The notes under the pieces were generated by a model. It did not search any database. It saw only the letters and a program-made list of their open reading frames with translations, and was not told the DNA's origin. From Porphyrobacter sp. TH134 (GTDB lineage: Bacteria > Pseudomonadota > Alphaproteobacteria > Sphingomonadales > Sphingomonadaceae): DNA of 64,000 nt. This document shows positions 36,135 to 44,195 of the stretch, piece by piece. The stretch's first letter is position 1; every line of letters begins with the position of its first letter. The stretch is from positions 62,001-126,000 of the forward strand of contig NZ_PKRO01000002.1 of the NCBI RefSeq assembly GCF_002855495.1. The letters are read 5' to 3'. Both the position numbers and the translations under genes were made by a program.

Positions 36135-37832
36135 ATGACTGTCAGTAACGCCGCCTATCACCACCCCACACCGCTCGATACCCGGTTTGCGCCGATGAGC
36201 CTGCCGGCCATGCTGGAACGCAGCGTGCGCGCCGCGCCGGATGCGCCGTTCCTGCATTTTCTGGGGCGCACCTACAGCTACCAGCAGATCTTTGCGCAGG
36301 CGCAGGCCTTTGCGCTTGGCCTCACCGAACTGGGCATCGTCAAGGGCGACCGCGTTGGCCTGTTCCTGCCCAACGTGCCGATCTACGCCGCCGCCTATTA
36401 CGGTGCGATGATGGCGGGCGCGGTGGTGGTGAACTTCTCGCCGCTCTATTCGGTCGAGGAATTGAGCTGGCAGGTCGGCGACAGCGGCACGCGGGTGCTG
36501 GTGACGGTGGATGTGCCCGAACTCTACAAGACCGCGAAGAAGGTGCTGGACGGATCGGCGCTGGAAACGCTGGTGGTGGGAAGCCTTGCCGACCAGCTGC
36601 CGTGGGTCAAGGGCGTGGCGCTGAAGCTGCTCAAGCGCAGCCAGATCGCCGATGTCGCCTATGGCGGCGAAGGCTCGGCAATTCGGCGGTGGAACGATAT
36701 GCTCGCAGACTGGGCATGGACCGAATGGTTGGAGGGCCGCGCTTATCCGCTCCCTGAAGTCACCCCCTCCGACCTCGCGTTGCTGCAATATACCGGCGGC
36801 ACCACCGGGCGGCCCAAGGGCGCGATGCTGGGGCATGACCAGCTGTCCGTGAACGCGCAGCAGGTCGCCGCGCTCAACCCCTTCGGCAACGCCAGCAGCG
36901 AAGTCTTCATGGGGGCGTTGCCGTTCTTCCACGTGTTCGCCAACACCGCGCTGCTCAACCATGCCTGCGTCACCGGCGCGTCCATCGCGATGGTGCCGCG
37001 GTTTGAGACCGCGCAAGTGCTCGCCACGATCCAGAAATACCGCTGCACCGGCTTTCCCGGCGTGCCGACGATGTTTCAGGCGATGCTCGATCACCCCGAT
37101 CTGGCGAAGACCGATCTTTCCAGCCTGAAAGTCTGCATCTCCGGCGGCGCGCCGATGCCCGGCCCTGTCCATGTGCGGTTTGAAGAAGCGACCGGCGTGC
37201 GGCTGGTCGAAGGCTATGGTCTCACCGAAAGCGCAGGCGTTGTCTCGGCCAATCCCTATGATGGCACCCGCAAGCGCGGCACCATCGGCCAGCTGGTGCC
37301 GGGGACGGAAATCATCCTGCTCGACAAGGAGAACCCCGAAAACCTCGCCCCCGAAGGCGAGCCGGGCGAGCTGGCGGTGCATGGCCCGCAGGTGATGCGC
37401 GGCTATTGGAACCACCCGGAAGCCGATGCCGGCTGCTTTGTGGAGCGCGATGGCAAGCGTTACCTGCGCACCGGCGATGTCGCGCGGGTGGACGCGGACG
37501 GGTTTCTCGAAATCGTCGACCGGATCAAGGACATGATCGCGGTCGGCGGGTTCAAGGTCTTCCCCAGCGTGGTCGAGGACGTGATCCTGGAACACCCGGC
37601 GGTCAAGGAAGCACTGGTGATCGGCGTGCCCGAGGAATACCGCGGCGAGGTGCCGCGCGCCTATGTCACGCTCAACGAAGGGGCAACTTCCACGGGCGAA
37701 GAGCTTGCCGGCTGGCTCAACGCGCGCATCGGCAAGCACGAGCGGGTCGATATGGTGGTGGTGCGCGAAAGCCTGCCCAAGACGATGATCGGCAAACTGG
37801 ACCGCAAGACGCTGCGGGCCGAGGTGCTCTGA
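36135..37832 (+). CDS. long-chain fatty acid--CoA ligase (AMP-binding family)
   Basis: A 565-residue acyl-CoA synthetase that activates fatty acids with ATP and CoA. The P-loop is LLQYTGGTTGRPKGAMLGH (about residues 217-235), with VEGYGLTESAGVVS and YLRTGDVARVDADGFLEIVDRIKDMI as later adenylation motifs. MIGKLDRK provides the C-terminal catalytic lysine. The start MTVSNAAYHH is preferred to an upstream TTG. A parS site begins 21 bases after its stop codon. Confidence 0.94.
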   Translation: MTVSNAAYHHPTPLDTRFAPMSLPAMLERSVRAAPDAPFLHFLGRTYSYQQIFAQAQAFALGLTELGIVKGDRVGLFLPNVPIYAAAYYGAMMAGAVVVNFSPLYSVEELSWQVGDSGTRVLVTVDVPELYKTAKKVLDGSALETLVVGSLADQLPWVKGVALKLLKRSQIADVAYGGEGSAIRRWNDMLADWAWTEWLEGRAYPLPEVTPSDLALLQYTGGTTGRPKGAMLGHDQLSVNAQQVAALNPFGNASSEVFMGALPFFHVFANTALLNHACVTGASIAMVPRFETAQVLATIQKYRCTGFPGVPTMFQAMLDHPDLAKTDLSSLKVCISGGAPMPGPVHVRFEEATGVRLVEGYGLTESAGVVSANPYDGTRKRGTIGQLVPGTEIILLDKENPENLAPEGEPGELAVHGPQVMRGYWNHPEADAGCFVERDGKRYLRTGDVARVDADGFLEIVDRIKDMIAVGGFKVFPSVVEDVILEHPAVKEALVIGVPEEYRGEVPRAYVTLNEGATSTGEELAGWLNARIGKHERVDMVVVRESLPKTMIGKLDRKTLRAEVL

Positions 37833-37852
37833 TCCTTCTGAAGTCCGCCCAA

Positions 37853-37868
37853 TGTTTCACGTGAAACA
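37853..37868. other. parS: parS site 6 (outlying, beside the bactofilin gene)
   Basis: Perfect TGTTTCACGTGAAACA within the same 20-bp palindrome as the parAB-proximal sites, but nearly 34 kb away from the nearest of them. It lies in the 51-base gap between the convergent acyl-CoA ligase and bactofilin genes, 16 bases past the bactofilin stop. Confidence 0.95.
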
Positions 37869-37883
37869 TTGGGCGAAAACTGG

Positions 37884-38321
37884 CTACTCCGCCGCCTCAA
37901 CGCTGCTTGGCACAGCCTTCACCGTGGTGCGCGCGTTGGGGGCAAAGCGGCCATCGACCTGCGCGCCCTGTTCGATGGTCAGCGCATCATAATGCACATC
38001 GCCATCAATATGCGCGGTCTTGAGGATCACCAGCTCGCGCGCAGTGATCGATCCCGACACCTTGCCCGCCAGCCGCGCGCTTTCCGCCGTGACCGCGCCG
38101 TGGATCGCGCTCTTTTCCCCCTGCACCAGCGCGGCGCAGGTAATGTCGCCTTCGATGGTGCCGTCGATATGCAGGTCGGCTGAGGCATTGATGTTGCCGG
38201 TGATGGTCACATCAGCGCCGATGACGGAAAAGGTCGAACCCGATGCCATGCTGCTGCTCCTGTTAGCGGGTCTTGCTTGCGGGACGACCGGCACTGCTTC
38301 GGCGGACTTCCTTGAGAACAT
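37884..38321 (-). CDS. bactofilin (polymer-forming cytoskeletal protein)
   Basis: A 145-residue bactofilin (DUF583). Residues about 28-130 form the right-handed beta-helix: FSVIGADVTITGNINASADLHIDGTIEGDI, then GAVTAESARLAGKVSGSITARELVILKTAHIDGDV. Short disordered ends contain Pro-rich and Arg residues. Bactofilins polymerise without nucleotide and localise envelope enzymes. The start MFSRKSAEAV lies inside the upstream M23 gene, giving a 59-base overlap. A parS site follows the stop by 16 bases. Confidence 0.93.
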   Translation of the reverse strand: MFSRKSAEAVPVVPQARPANRSSSMASGSTFSVIGADVTITGNINASADLHIDGTIEGDITCAALVQGEKSAIHGAVTAESARLAGKVSGSITARELVILKTAHIDGDVHYDALTIEQGAQVDGRFAPNARTTVKAVPSSVEAAE

Positions 38322-39432
38322 CGGGGGCGGCCTCCAGAAACGGGCGCGGATTGACCGCGCGGTCATTGATGCGGACTTCGAAATGCAGGTGCGGTCCCGT
38401 CGAGCGCCCGGTGCTGCCGAGCCCGCCGATGGTGGCCCCGGCTTCGACCGGCTGGCCGACCGTTACACCGATCCGCGACAAGTGGGCGTAGCGGGTCAAC
38501 ATCCCGTTACCATGCGTGATCTCGATCGCCTGCCCGTAGCCTGCCTTCCATCCGGCAAAGGTGACGCGGCCATCGGCAGCGGCGAAAATCGGCGACCCGA
38601 CCGCGCCCTTGAAATCAATCCCGGCATGCATGGCGCCGTGGCCATTGAAGGGGTCGCGGCGATAGCCAAAGCCCGAGGTGATGTTTTCAACCGATGCCGG
38701 CACCACCTGCGGGATGCCGTCGAGCGCGCGTTCCAGCACCGCCATGCGGGCAAGGCTCAGACCGAGGCGTTCAAACCGGGGGTCAAAATCATCGCCGCCG
38801 GTGATGGCTTCGAACGGGCCGCCCATCGCCTGCCGGGTTTCACGGCTCAGGAATTTGGGATCGAGATTGAGCTTGCGCATCGCGCTTTCCGCCCGGCGCG
38901 CGCGGGCGTCGGCGAAGCGGGTCAGGCGTTCGGCAAAGGCGAGCTGGCGGGCTTCGATTTCGGCAAGACCCTTGGCCTGCGGGATCAGGGCGCTGACCTT
39001 GCCGACTGTCTTGGCCGCTTCGGCGGACGAATCGGTCACAGTGCCGCTGGCCGCGCCTTCTGCAACCATGTCTTCGGGCAGCATCCGCGCCATTTCATCG
39101 AGGAAATCCTGACGCTTCTGAAGATCGTCAACCACCTTGTCGAGATTGCCGCCGTAATCCTTGATCCGCTCGCTTGCCGTGGCAACGCGGGCCTTTTCCT
39201 CGGCGAAGGCGGCCAGATCGGCTTCGGCCCGGTACTGGCCCCAGGCCATCACAGCCAGCGCGATCAGCCACAACAGCGCCATGCCTGCAACGCCGGCAAC
39301 AACACGGATCTGAAGTTTTGATGAGAGCTTGATGAAGCGCACCTGACCATCAGCGCGCATGAAAAATTCGCGGTCGGGGAACCATTGCCGCAGCCGTTCG
39401 CCCCACGCTTGTGCGGTACTCTTCTCTGACAC
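38263..39432 (-). CDS. M23 family metallopeptidase (LmdC-like, bactofilin partner)
   Basis: A 389-residue membrane-anchored endopeptidase. A short cytoplasmic part is followed by one membrane helix (VVAGVAGMALLWLIALAVMAW, about 43-63), then a coiled coil to about residue 200. The LytM domain has zinc ligands in GAMHAGIDF and PHLHFEVRIN, so it looks catalytically active. Proteins of this layout are encoded with bactofilins in many species and shape peptidoglycan locally. The C-terminus overlaps the bactofilin start, implying tight coupling. Confidence 0.93.
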   Translation of the reverse strand: MSEKSTAQAWGERLRQWFPDREFFMRADGQVRFIKLSSKLQIRVVAGVAGMALLWLIALAVMAWGQYRAEADLAAFAEEKARVATASERIKDYGGNLDKVVDDLQKRQDFLDEMARMLPEDMVAEGAASGTVTDSSAEAAKTVGKVSALIPQAKGLAEIEARQLAFAERLTRFADARARRAESAMRKLNLDPKFLSRETRQAMGGPFEAITGGDDFDPRFERLGLSLARMAVLERALDGIPQVVPASVENITSGFGYRRDPFNGHGAMHAGIDFKGAVGSPIFAAADGRVTFAGWKAGYGQAIEITHGNGMLTRYAHLSRIGVTVGQPVEAGATIGGLGSTGRSTGPHLHFEVRINDRAVNPRPFLEAAPDVLKEVRRSSAGRPASKTR

Positions 39433-39671
39433 GTGCGGCCCCGACTATTTTTTTATACTCGGATTGCGCCGCTATCAGGGCGGGCTGCGCCGGTCGAATC
39501 CGCAATTGGCAGCCGCGGGCGAAGCGATGCGGATTCGCGGTGAAGTGATCGCGGCCAAGCGCAGGGGCGCACAGCCTGTCACGGCCCGTGCGGGAACGGC
39601 TGCAAGAGTCCCGATTCGTTCTTGTGGCAGCGGGCCTGACACGCGCGCCCGGTGCTGCTAAGGGCTTGCCC

Positions 39672-40952
39672 ATGAATCAGCCATCGCCCCAACCGCTCGC
39701 CGCCGATCCGGTCGCTCTGGTCACTGCCCTGGCCGGCGATGCGCGCCTTGCCCAGCGTCAGCTTGCCGCAATGCCGAGCGCCGCGCGCGCCGCCGCGCTG
39801 CATCTGGCGGCCGAGGCGCTGCTGGCGGCAACCCCGGCGGTGCTGGAAGCCAACGCCCGCGATCTGGCGGCGGGCAAGGCCAACGGCCTGTCAGGCGCGA
39901 TGCTCGACCGGCTGGCGCTGGACGCGGTGCGAATTGCAGGGATTGCTGCTGCGGTGGCGGCGGTGGCCGATCTGCCCGATCCGGTCGGACAGATCATCGA
40001 CCAGTCCCAGCGGCCCAACGGTCTGAAGTTTCAGCGGATCCGTGTGCCCATCGGGGTCATCGGGATCATCTACGAAAGCCGCCCCAACGTCACCGCCGAT
40101 GCCGCTGCGCTGTGTGTGCGGGCGGGCAATGCGGCGCTGCTGCGCGGCGGGAGCGAGGCGGTGCATTCCAACCGCGCGATCCACGCCGCGCTGGTGGAGG
40201 GGCTGGCGCAGGGCGGCGTTCCGGCAGAGGCGGTGCAGCTTATCCCCTCGCAAGACCGGGCCTGTGTGGGCGCAATGCTGACCGCGAGCGGCCTTATCGA
40301 CATGATCGTGCCGCGCGGGGGCAAAAGCCTCGTCGCCCGCGTGCAGGCCGATGCGCGGGTGCCGGTGCTCGCGCATCTCGACGGCATTTGCCACACCTAC
40401 ATCCATGCCGCCGCTGATCCGGACATGGCGCGCACCATCGCAGTGAACGCCAAGCTGCGCCGCACCGGCATTTGCGGGGCGATGGAGACCTTGCTGATCG
40501 ATTCGGCCTTCCCGCAGGCGGCATCACTTGTCACCGCGCTGATCGATGCGGGCTGCGAGGTGCGCGGCGATGGCCGGGCGCAGGCGCTTGACCGCCGCGT
40601 GATCCCCGCCAGCGCCAATGATTGGGACACCGAATATCTCGATGCGATCCTGTCGGTCGCGGTGGTCGACGGGCTGGATGATGCGCTCGCCCATATCGCG
40701 CGCCATTCCTCGGCGCACACCGATGTGATCGTCACGGCAGACGCGGCGGCCGCCGAACGCTTCCTTGGCGAGGTCGACAGCGCGATCGTGATGCACAATG
40801 CTTCCTCGCAATTTGCCGACGGGGGCGAGTTCGGGCTGGGCGCGGAGATCGGCATTGCCACGGGCCGCCTGCACGCGCGCGGCCCGGTCGCGCTGGAGGG
40901 GCTGACGACCTACAAATGGCAGGTGCGCGGGAGCGGGCAAACGCGCCCGTGA
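39672..40952 (+). CDS. proA: glutamate-5-semialdehyde dehydrogenase (gamma-glutamyl phosphate reductase)
   Basis: A 426-residue NADPH-dependent enzyme of proline synthesis that reduces gamma-glutamyl phosphate. It shows PIGVIGIIYESRPNVTADAAALCVRAGNA, the nucleotide-binding region, and KLRRTGICGAMETLLID, where the catalytic cysteine sits. SSAHTDVIVTAD and FADGGEFGLGAEIGI close the fold. The start MNQPSPQPLA is the first ATG past the divergent M23 promoter region. It is followed by nadD after 18 bases. Confidence 0.96.
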   Translation: MNQPSPQPLAADPVALVTALAGDARLAQRQLAAMPSAARAAALHLAAEALLAATPAVLEANARDLAAGKANGLSGAMLDRLALDAVRIAGIAAAVAAVADLPDPVGQIIDQSQRPNGLKFQRIRVPIGVIGIIYESRPNVTADAAALCVRAGNAALLRGGSEAVHSNRAIHAALVEGLAQGGVPAEAVQLIPSQDRACVGAMLTASGLIDMIVPRGGKSLVARVQADARVPVLAHLDGICHTYIHAAADPDMARTIAVNAKLRRTGICGAMETLLIDSAFPQAASLVTALIDAGCEVRGDGRAQALDRRVIPASANDWDTEYLDAILSVAVVDGLDDALAHIARHSSAHTDVIVTADAAAAERFLGEVDSAIVMHNASSQFADGGEFGLGAEIGIATGRLHARGPVALEGLTTYKWQVRGSGQTRP

Positions 40953-40970
40953 CGATCAGGGCCTGATCCC

Positions 40971-41669
40971 TTGCGCTCACCTCCCATCCTGACCGGGCTG
41001 CTGGGGGGCAGCTTCAACCCCGCGCATGGCGGGCACCGGCGGATCACGCTGTTCGCCGCCGCCGCGCTGGGGCTGGACGAGACGTGGTGGCTGGTTTCCC
41101 CCGGCAATCCGTTGAAGTCGCAGGCGGGTATGGCGCCGCTGGCCGCACGCCTGCTTTCGGCCCGCCAGCAGGCCCGGCGTGCGCCGATTGTGCCGACCGC
41201 GATCGAGCAGCGACTCGGTACCCGCTACACCGCCGACACACTGGCGAAGCTGGTCCGGCGCTATCCCAAACGCCGGTTCGTCTGGCTGATGGGGAGCGAT
41301 AATCTCGCCCAGTTGCACCGCTGGAAGGACTGGCGCCGGATCGCCCGGACAATGCCGATTGCGGTTATTGCCCGTCCGGGCTATGATGCCAACGCCATGA
41401 CGAGCCCCGCCATGGCCTGGTTCAGGCGCTATCGTGTGCCCGCCGCCAGCATTCGGAAGCAGGGGCAATGGAGCGCACCGGCCCTGGTGTTATTGCGTTT
41501 CGATCCGGATCACCGCTCGGCCACGGCCCTTCGCCGTGCCAATGCCGGGTGGGCCGAAGCTTTGCTGGGTCACACTGGGCCCGGTCAGGGATCGGACAGT
41601 CAGGATCGAGGGGCAAGGGTGCGTGACCGGCTGACATTCCGCACACTCAGGCAAGAGGACAAGCCATGA
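40971..41669 (+). CDS. nadD: nicotinate-nucleotide adenylyltransferase
   Basis: A 232-residue enzyme that makes nicotinate adenine dinucleotide from NaMN and ATP in NAD synthesis. LLGGSFNPAHGGHRRI carries the GxFxPxHxGH motif at about residues 11-21, and RSATALRR replaces the family ISSTxIR motif. WLMGSDNLAQLHRWKDW is the substrate loop. The start is a TTG at 40971; no ATG fits before the motif. The extra C-terminal 25 residues are not conserved. It lies between proA and rsfS, an order common in alphaproteobacteria. Confidence 0.92.
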   Translation: MRSPPILTGLLGGSFNPAHGGHRRITLFAAAALGLDETWWLVSPGNPLKSQAGMAPLAARLLSARQQARRAPIVPTAIEQRLGTRYTADTLAKLVRRYPKRRFVWLMGSDNLAQLHRWKDWRRIARTMPIAVIARPGYDANAMTSPAMAWFRRYRVPAASIRKQGQWSAPALVLLRFDPDHRSATALRRANAGWAEALLGHTGPGQGSDSQDRGARVRDRLTFRTLRQEDKP

Positions 41670-41759
41670 GGCGCCAATGCGGCGTTTCGGGCCGGTACCT
41701 TGCCCGTTTGGACGATGTCCGCCGACTTGGCCTCAAACTCTGGAGATACCCGATTGCCG

Positions 41760-42197
41760 ATGACCGAAGCTCTTGCCGCATCCCTCCCGCTTGGCGCGGT
41801 GCAGGCTGCTGCCACCACCGCCCAATCGCTGGGCAAGCCTGAGATGGGCACCGACGCCCTGCACCAATTGGTGATGGCCCAGCTTGACGATGATCAGGCG
41901 CAGGACATCGTCTCGATCCCGCTCGAAGGCAAAAGCTCGATCGCCGATCATATGGTGATCGCCAGCGGCCGTTCGACCCGGCAGGTCGCCTCGATGGCGC
42001 AGAAGCTGGCGGAAGAAATCAAGAAGGCCGGCTTCGGCCACGCGCGGGTCGAAGGCCTGCCGGCGGCGGACTGGGTGCTGATCGATGCGGGCGATGTGGT
42101 CATCCACCTGTTCCGCCCCGAAGTGCGCACCTTCTACAACCTTGAACGCATGTGGAGTTTCGACGGGTCGGAAACGTCGATGCTGGGTAGAAATTGA
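41760..42197 (+). CDS. rsfS: ribosomal silencing factor RsfS
   Basis: A 145-residue protein (RsfS/Iojap) that binds L14 and blocks subunit joining. ALHQLVMAQLDDDQAQDIVSIPLEGKSSIADHMVIASGRSTRQVASMAQKL is the family core, and WVLIDAGDVVIHLFRPEVRTFYNLERMW the C-terminal signature. About 35 residues precede the core. The start is uncertain: ATG 41760, or a TTG at 41754 that has GGAG at the better 8-base spacing. Confidence 0.94.
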   Translation: MTEALAASLPLGAVQAAATTAQSLGKPEMGTDALHQLVMAQLDDDQAQDIVSIPLEGKSSIADHMVIASGRSTRQVASMAQKLAEEIKKAGFGHARVEGLPAADWVLIDAGDVVIHLFRPEVRTFYNLERMWSFDGSETSMLGRN

Positions 42198-42207
42198 TTT
42201 TGTTTTC

Positions 42208-42411
42208 CGCAGCCCCTCCGGGCTGCGAAATCCTCGCTCACGCGGCCTGAAGGCCGCATCGCTGCGGGCGGCCGGTCGGCCTTGCGGCCCGCTGCGCGGG
42301 CCGATTTGAGCGATGATCGGCCCCCTTTTGGGGTCGCAAGGGCGAACGCCCGCCGGCCGTTAGGCCGCCCCCTCGGCAGGCGAAGGCGTAGCCTTTTGCC
42401 GCGAGAGCAAA
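42208..42411. repeat. tandem short-hairpin intergenic element between rsfS and rlmH
   Basis: The 224-base gap is filled with consecutive small inverted repeats with 3-4 base loops. Three clear ones are 42208-42227 (CGCAGCCC/GGGCTGCG), 42242-42257 (GCGGCC/GGCCGC) and 42286-42302 (GGCCCGC/GCGGGCC). More follow around CCCCCTTTTGGGG and CGGCCGTTAGGCCG. I see no coding potential with family support. It may buffer or attenuate transcription between the two genes. Confidence 0.7.
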
Positions 42412-42421
42412 GGACGTCGTT

Positions 42422-42844
42422 GTGCTTCTCCACATTATCGCGCGCGGGAAGATTGGGCGGTCGCCTGAGGGTGAGCTGGTGGAGCGCTATGCCAAGCGCA
42501 TGACGTGGCCGGTCAAGCTCACCGAATGGCCCGATACCGGTGCAGGCAAGGCCGCCGACGCGCTGACGCCGTGCCGCACCGTGCTGCTGGATGAACGCGG
42601 CAAGGCGATGCCGTCTGAGGCCCTTGCCAACCTTCTGGAGCGCTGGCGCGACGAAGGCGTGCGCGAGACGCGGTTCATGCTGGGCGCGGCCGACGGGCAT
42701 TCCGATGCCGAGCGCGCTGCTGCCGACCTGCTCCTCGCCTTTGGCCCGGCAACCTGGCCGCACATGCTGGCGCGCGCGATGCTGATGGAGCAGCTCTACC
42801 GCGCCACGACAATCCTTGCCGGGCATCCCTATCATCGGGCATGA
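42422..42844 (+). CDS. rlmH: 23S rRNA (pseudouridine(1915)-N(3))-methyltransferase RlmH
   Basis: A 140-residue SPOUT-fold methyltransferase acting on m3-pseudouridine 1915 in helix 69 of 23S rRNA. The SAM-binding knot shows FMLGAADGHSDAER, and the C-terminus EQLYRATTILAGHPYHRA is the family hallmark. The start is GTG at 42422. It normally lies next to rsfS, as here, but is separated by a hairpin-rich gap. Its stop overlaps nothing; the EnvC-like gene begins 7 bases later. Confidence 0.94.
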   Translation: MLLHIIARGKIGRSPEGELVERYAKRMTWPVKLTEWPDTGAGKAADALTPCRTVLLDERGKAMPSEALANLLERWRDEGVRETRFMLGAADGHSDAERAAADLLLAFGPATWPHMLARAMLMEQLYRATTILAGHPYHRA

Positions 42845-42851
42845 GCGTGCG

Positions 42852-44084
42852 ATGCGCCGGCCCATCGCCTTATCCTTGTGCACCGTCATCGGGCTGGCTG
42901 CGGCCCTGGGGCTGGCCTTGCCCGCCAGCGAGGCCGCGCCTGTCGCAGCCTTGCTGGCCCCCGACGAAGCCGAAGCTGCGCTGGCCCGCGCGCTGCGTGA
43001 CAGCCGCCTGGCCGAGGGCCGCGCTGTCCGCCTGACCGCCGATGCCCAGGCCGCCACCGAGGCTGCGAGCCGCACCGCCAGCGAGGCCGCGGCGCTGGCG
43101 GCCCGCATCCAGCAGGCCGAGGCCGATATCACCATTGCCCGGGCCCGCCTGACCATCGCCCAGACCCGGCGGGCGGCCGTATCAGCCCGCCTTGCCGCCA
43201 AGCAGGAGCCGACCGCACGCCTCGCCGCCGCGCTCCAGACGGCCGCCCGCCGTCCGCTGGCGCTATCGGCGCTGCAACCCGGCTCGCTCAAGGATGTGGT
43301 CCATGTCCGGGCGGTGCTGGATAGCACCGTGCCGCAAATCCGCGCGCGCACCGCCAGCCTGAAAAGCGAGCTTGATCGCGGGCGTGCGCTGGAGGCGCAG
43401 GCGGCGCGGGCGCTCAGCCAGCTGCGCATGGGTGAGGGCGCGCTGCGCGAGCGCCGTAGCCAGCTTGCCACGCTGGAGCAGCAGCAGCGGCTGGCATCGC
43501 GCACGGCGCGCGGGGCGGCGCTGCGTGAGGCCGAGCGCGCGTTGGCGCTGGCCGAAGAGGCCCGCGATCTTGATGGCCTGGTGGACAAGCTGGGCGAGGT
43601 GGCCGCGCTGCGGCGTGAACTGGCCGCGCTGCCCGGCCCGGTGCTGCGCCCTGCCGATTTGGCCGCCGCGCTCCCCGCCGCGCCTGCCGGAGAGCCCGCG
43701 CCGCTCCCCAGCGCGCCGCCGCCGCGTGATTTTCAGCTGCCTGTGCAGGGGCGCACGCTCACCGGCTTCGGCGCCCGGCGCGAAAGCGGTCTGGCATCGA
43801 ACGGGCTGGTGCTGGCGCCAGATGCCGGCGCGCAGGTGGTGGCGCCGGCCCGCGGGCGGGTTGCCTTTGCAGGGGCCTATCGCGGGTTCGGGCGAATCAT
43901 CATCATCGAACACAAGGATGGCTGGGCGAGCCTGGTGACCGGGCTGGAACGGGCGGACGTTGCCGTGGGCGACGCGGTGATCGGCGGCAGTCCGATCGGG
44001 CTGACCGATGCGCGCGGCGGGGTGCTGACGTTTGAACTGCGGCGTGATGGCAAGCCGGTCAATCCCCTGCAATTCATCAGATAA
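42852..44084 (+). CDS. EnvC-like murein hydrolase activator with degenerate LytM domain
   Basis: A 410-residue exported protein. MRRPIALSLCTVIGLAAALGLALPA is a signal peptide. A long Ala/Arg/Glu-rich coiled coil spans about residues 35-280. A Pro-rich linker leads to a LytM-like domain (about 300-408). The zinc motifs are lost: ESGLASNGLVLAP stands where HxGxD should be, and GGVLTFELRRDGKPVNP where HxHFE should be. This degenerate form is typical of EnvC, which activates amidases instead of cutting peptidoglycan itself. It is followed by ctpA after a 111-base gap. Confidence 0.9.
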   Translation: MRRPIALSLCTVIGLAAALGLALPASEAAPVAALLAPDEAEAALARALRDSRLAEGRAVRLTADAQAATEAASRTASEAAALAARIQQAEADITIARARLTIAQTRRAAVSARLAAKQEPTARLAAALQTAARRPLALSALQPGSLKDVVHVRAVLDSTVPQIRARTASLKSELDRGRALEAQAARALSQLRMGEGALRERRSQLATLEQQQRLASRTARGAALREAERALALAEEARDLDGLVDKLGEVAALRRELAALPGPVLRPADLAAALPAAPAGEPAPLPSAPPPRDFQLPVQGRTLTGFGARRESGLASNGLVLAPDAGAQVVAPARGRVAFAGAYRGFGRIIIIEHKDGWASLVTGLERADVAVGDAVIGGSPIGLTDARGGVLTFELRRDGKPVNPLQFIR

Positions 44085-44195
44085 TTGCCCGCTGCGCACC
44101 GCGTTTGCCGCCCTGCGGCGCATTCGTGCCCATCTATCTGGCGTTAAGGCAGGCAAGCCTATACATTTGCGCCACAAAGGAGCACCGAACGTCTC

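Noticed and set aside
36927-36935. TTCCACGTG inside the acyl-CoA ligase gene as a further parS
   Set aside because: One half-site only; the right arm reads TTCGCC instead of AAACA.
42282-42503. An open frame across the rsfS-rlmH hairpin region as a gene
   Set aside because: It reads through serial palindromes, is Arg/Gly-rich and low-complexity, and overlaps rlmH; no family features or Shine-Dalgarno.
44085-44195. A promoter (TATACA) before ctpA
   Set aside because: The -10-like box is good but the sequence 17 bases upstream (TCTGGC) does not resemble a -35 element.
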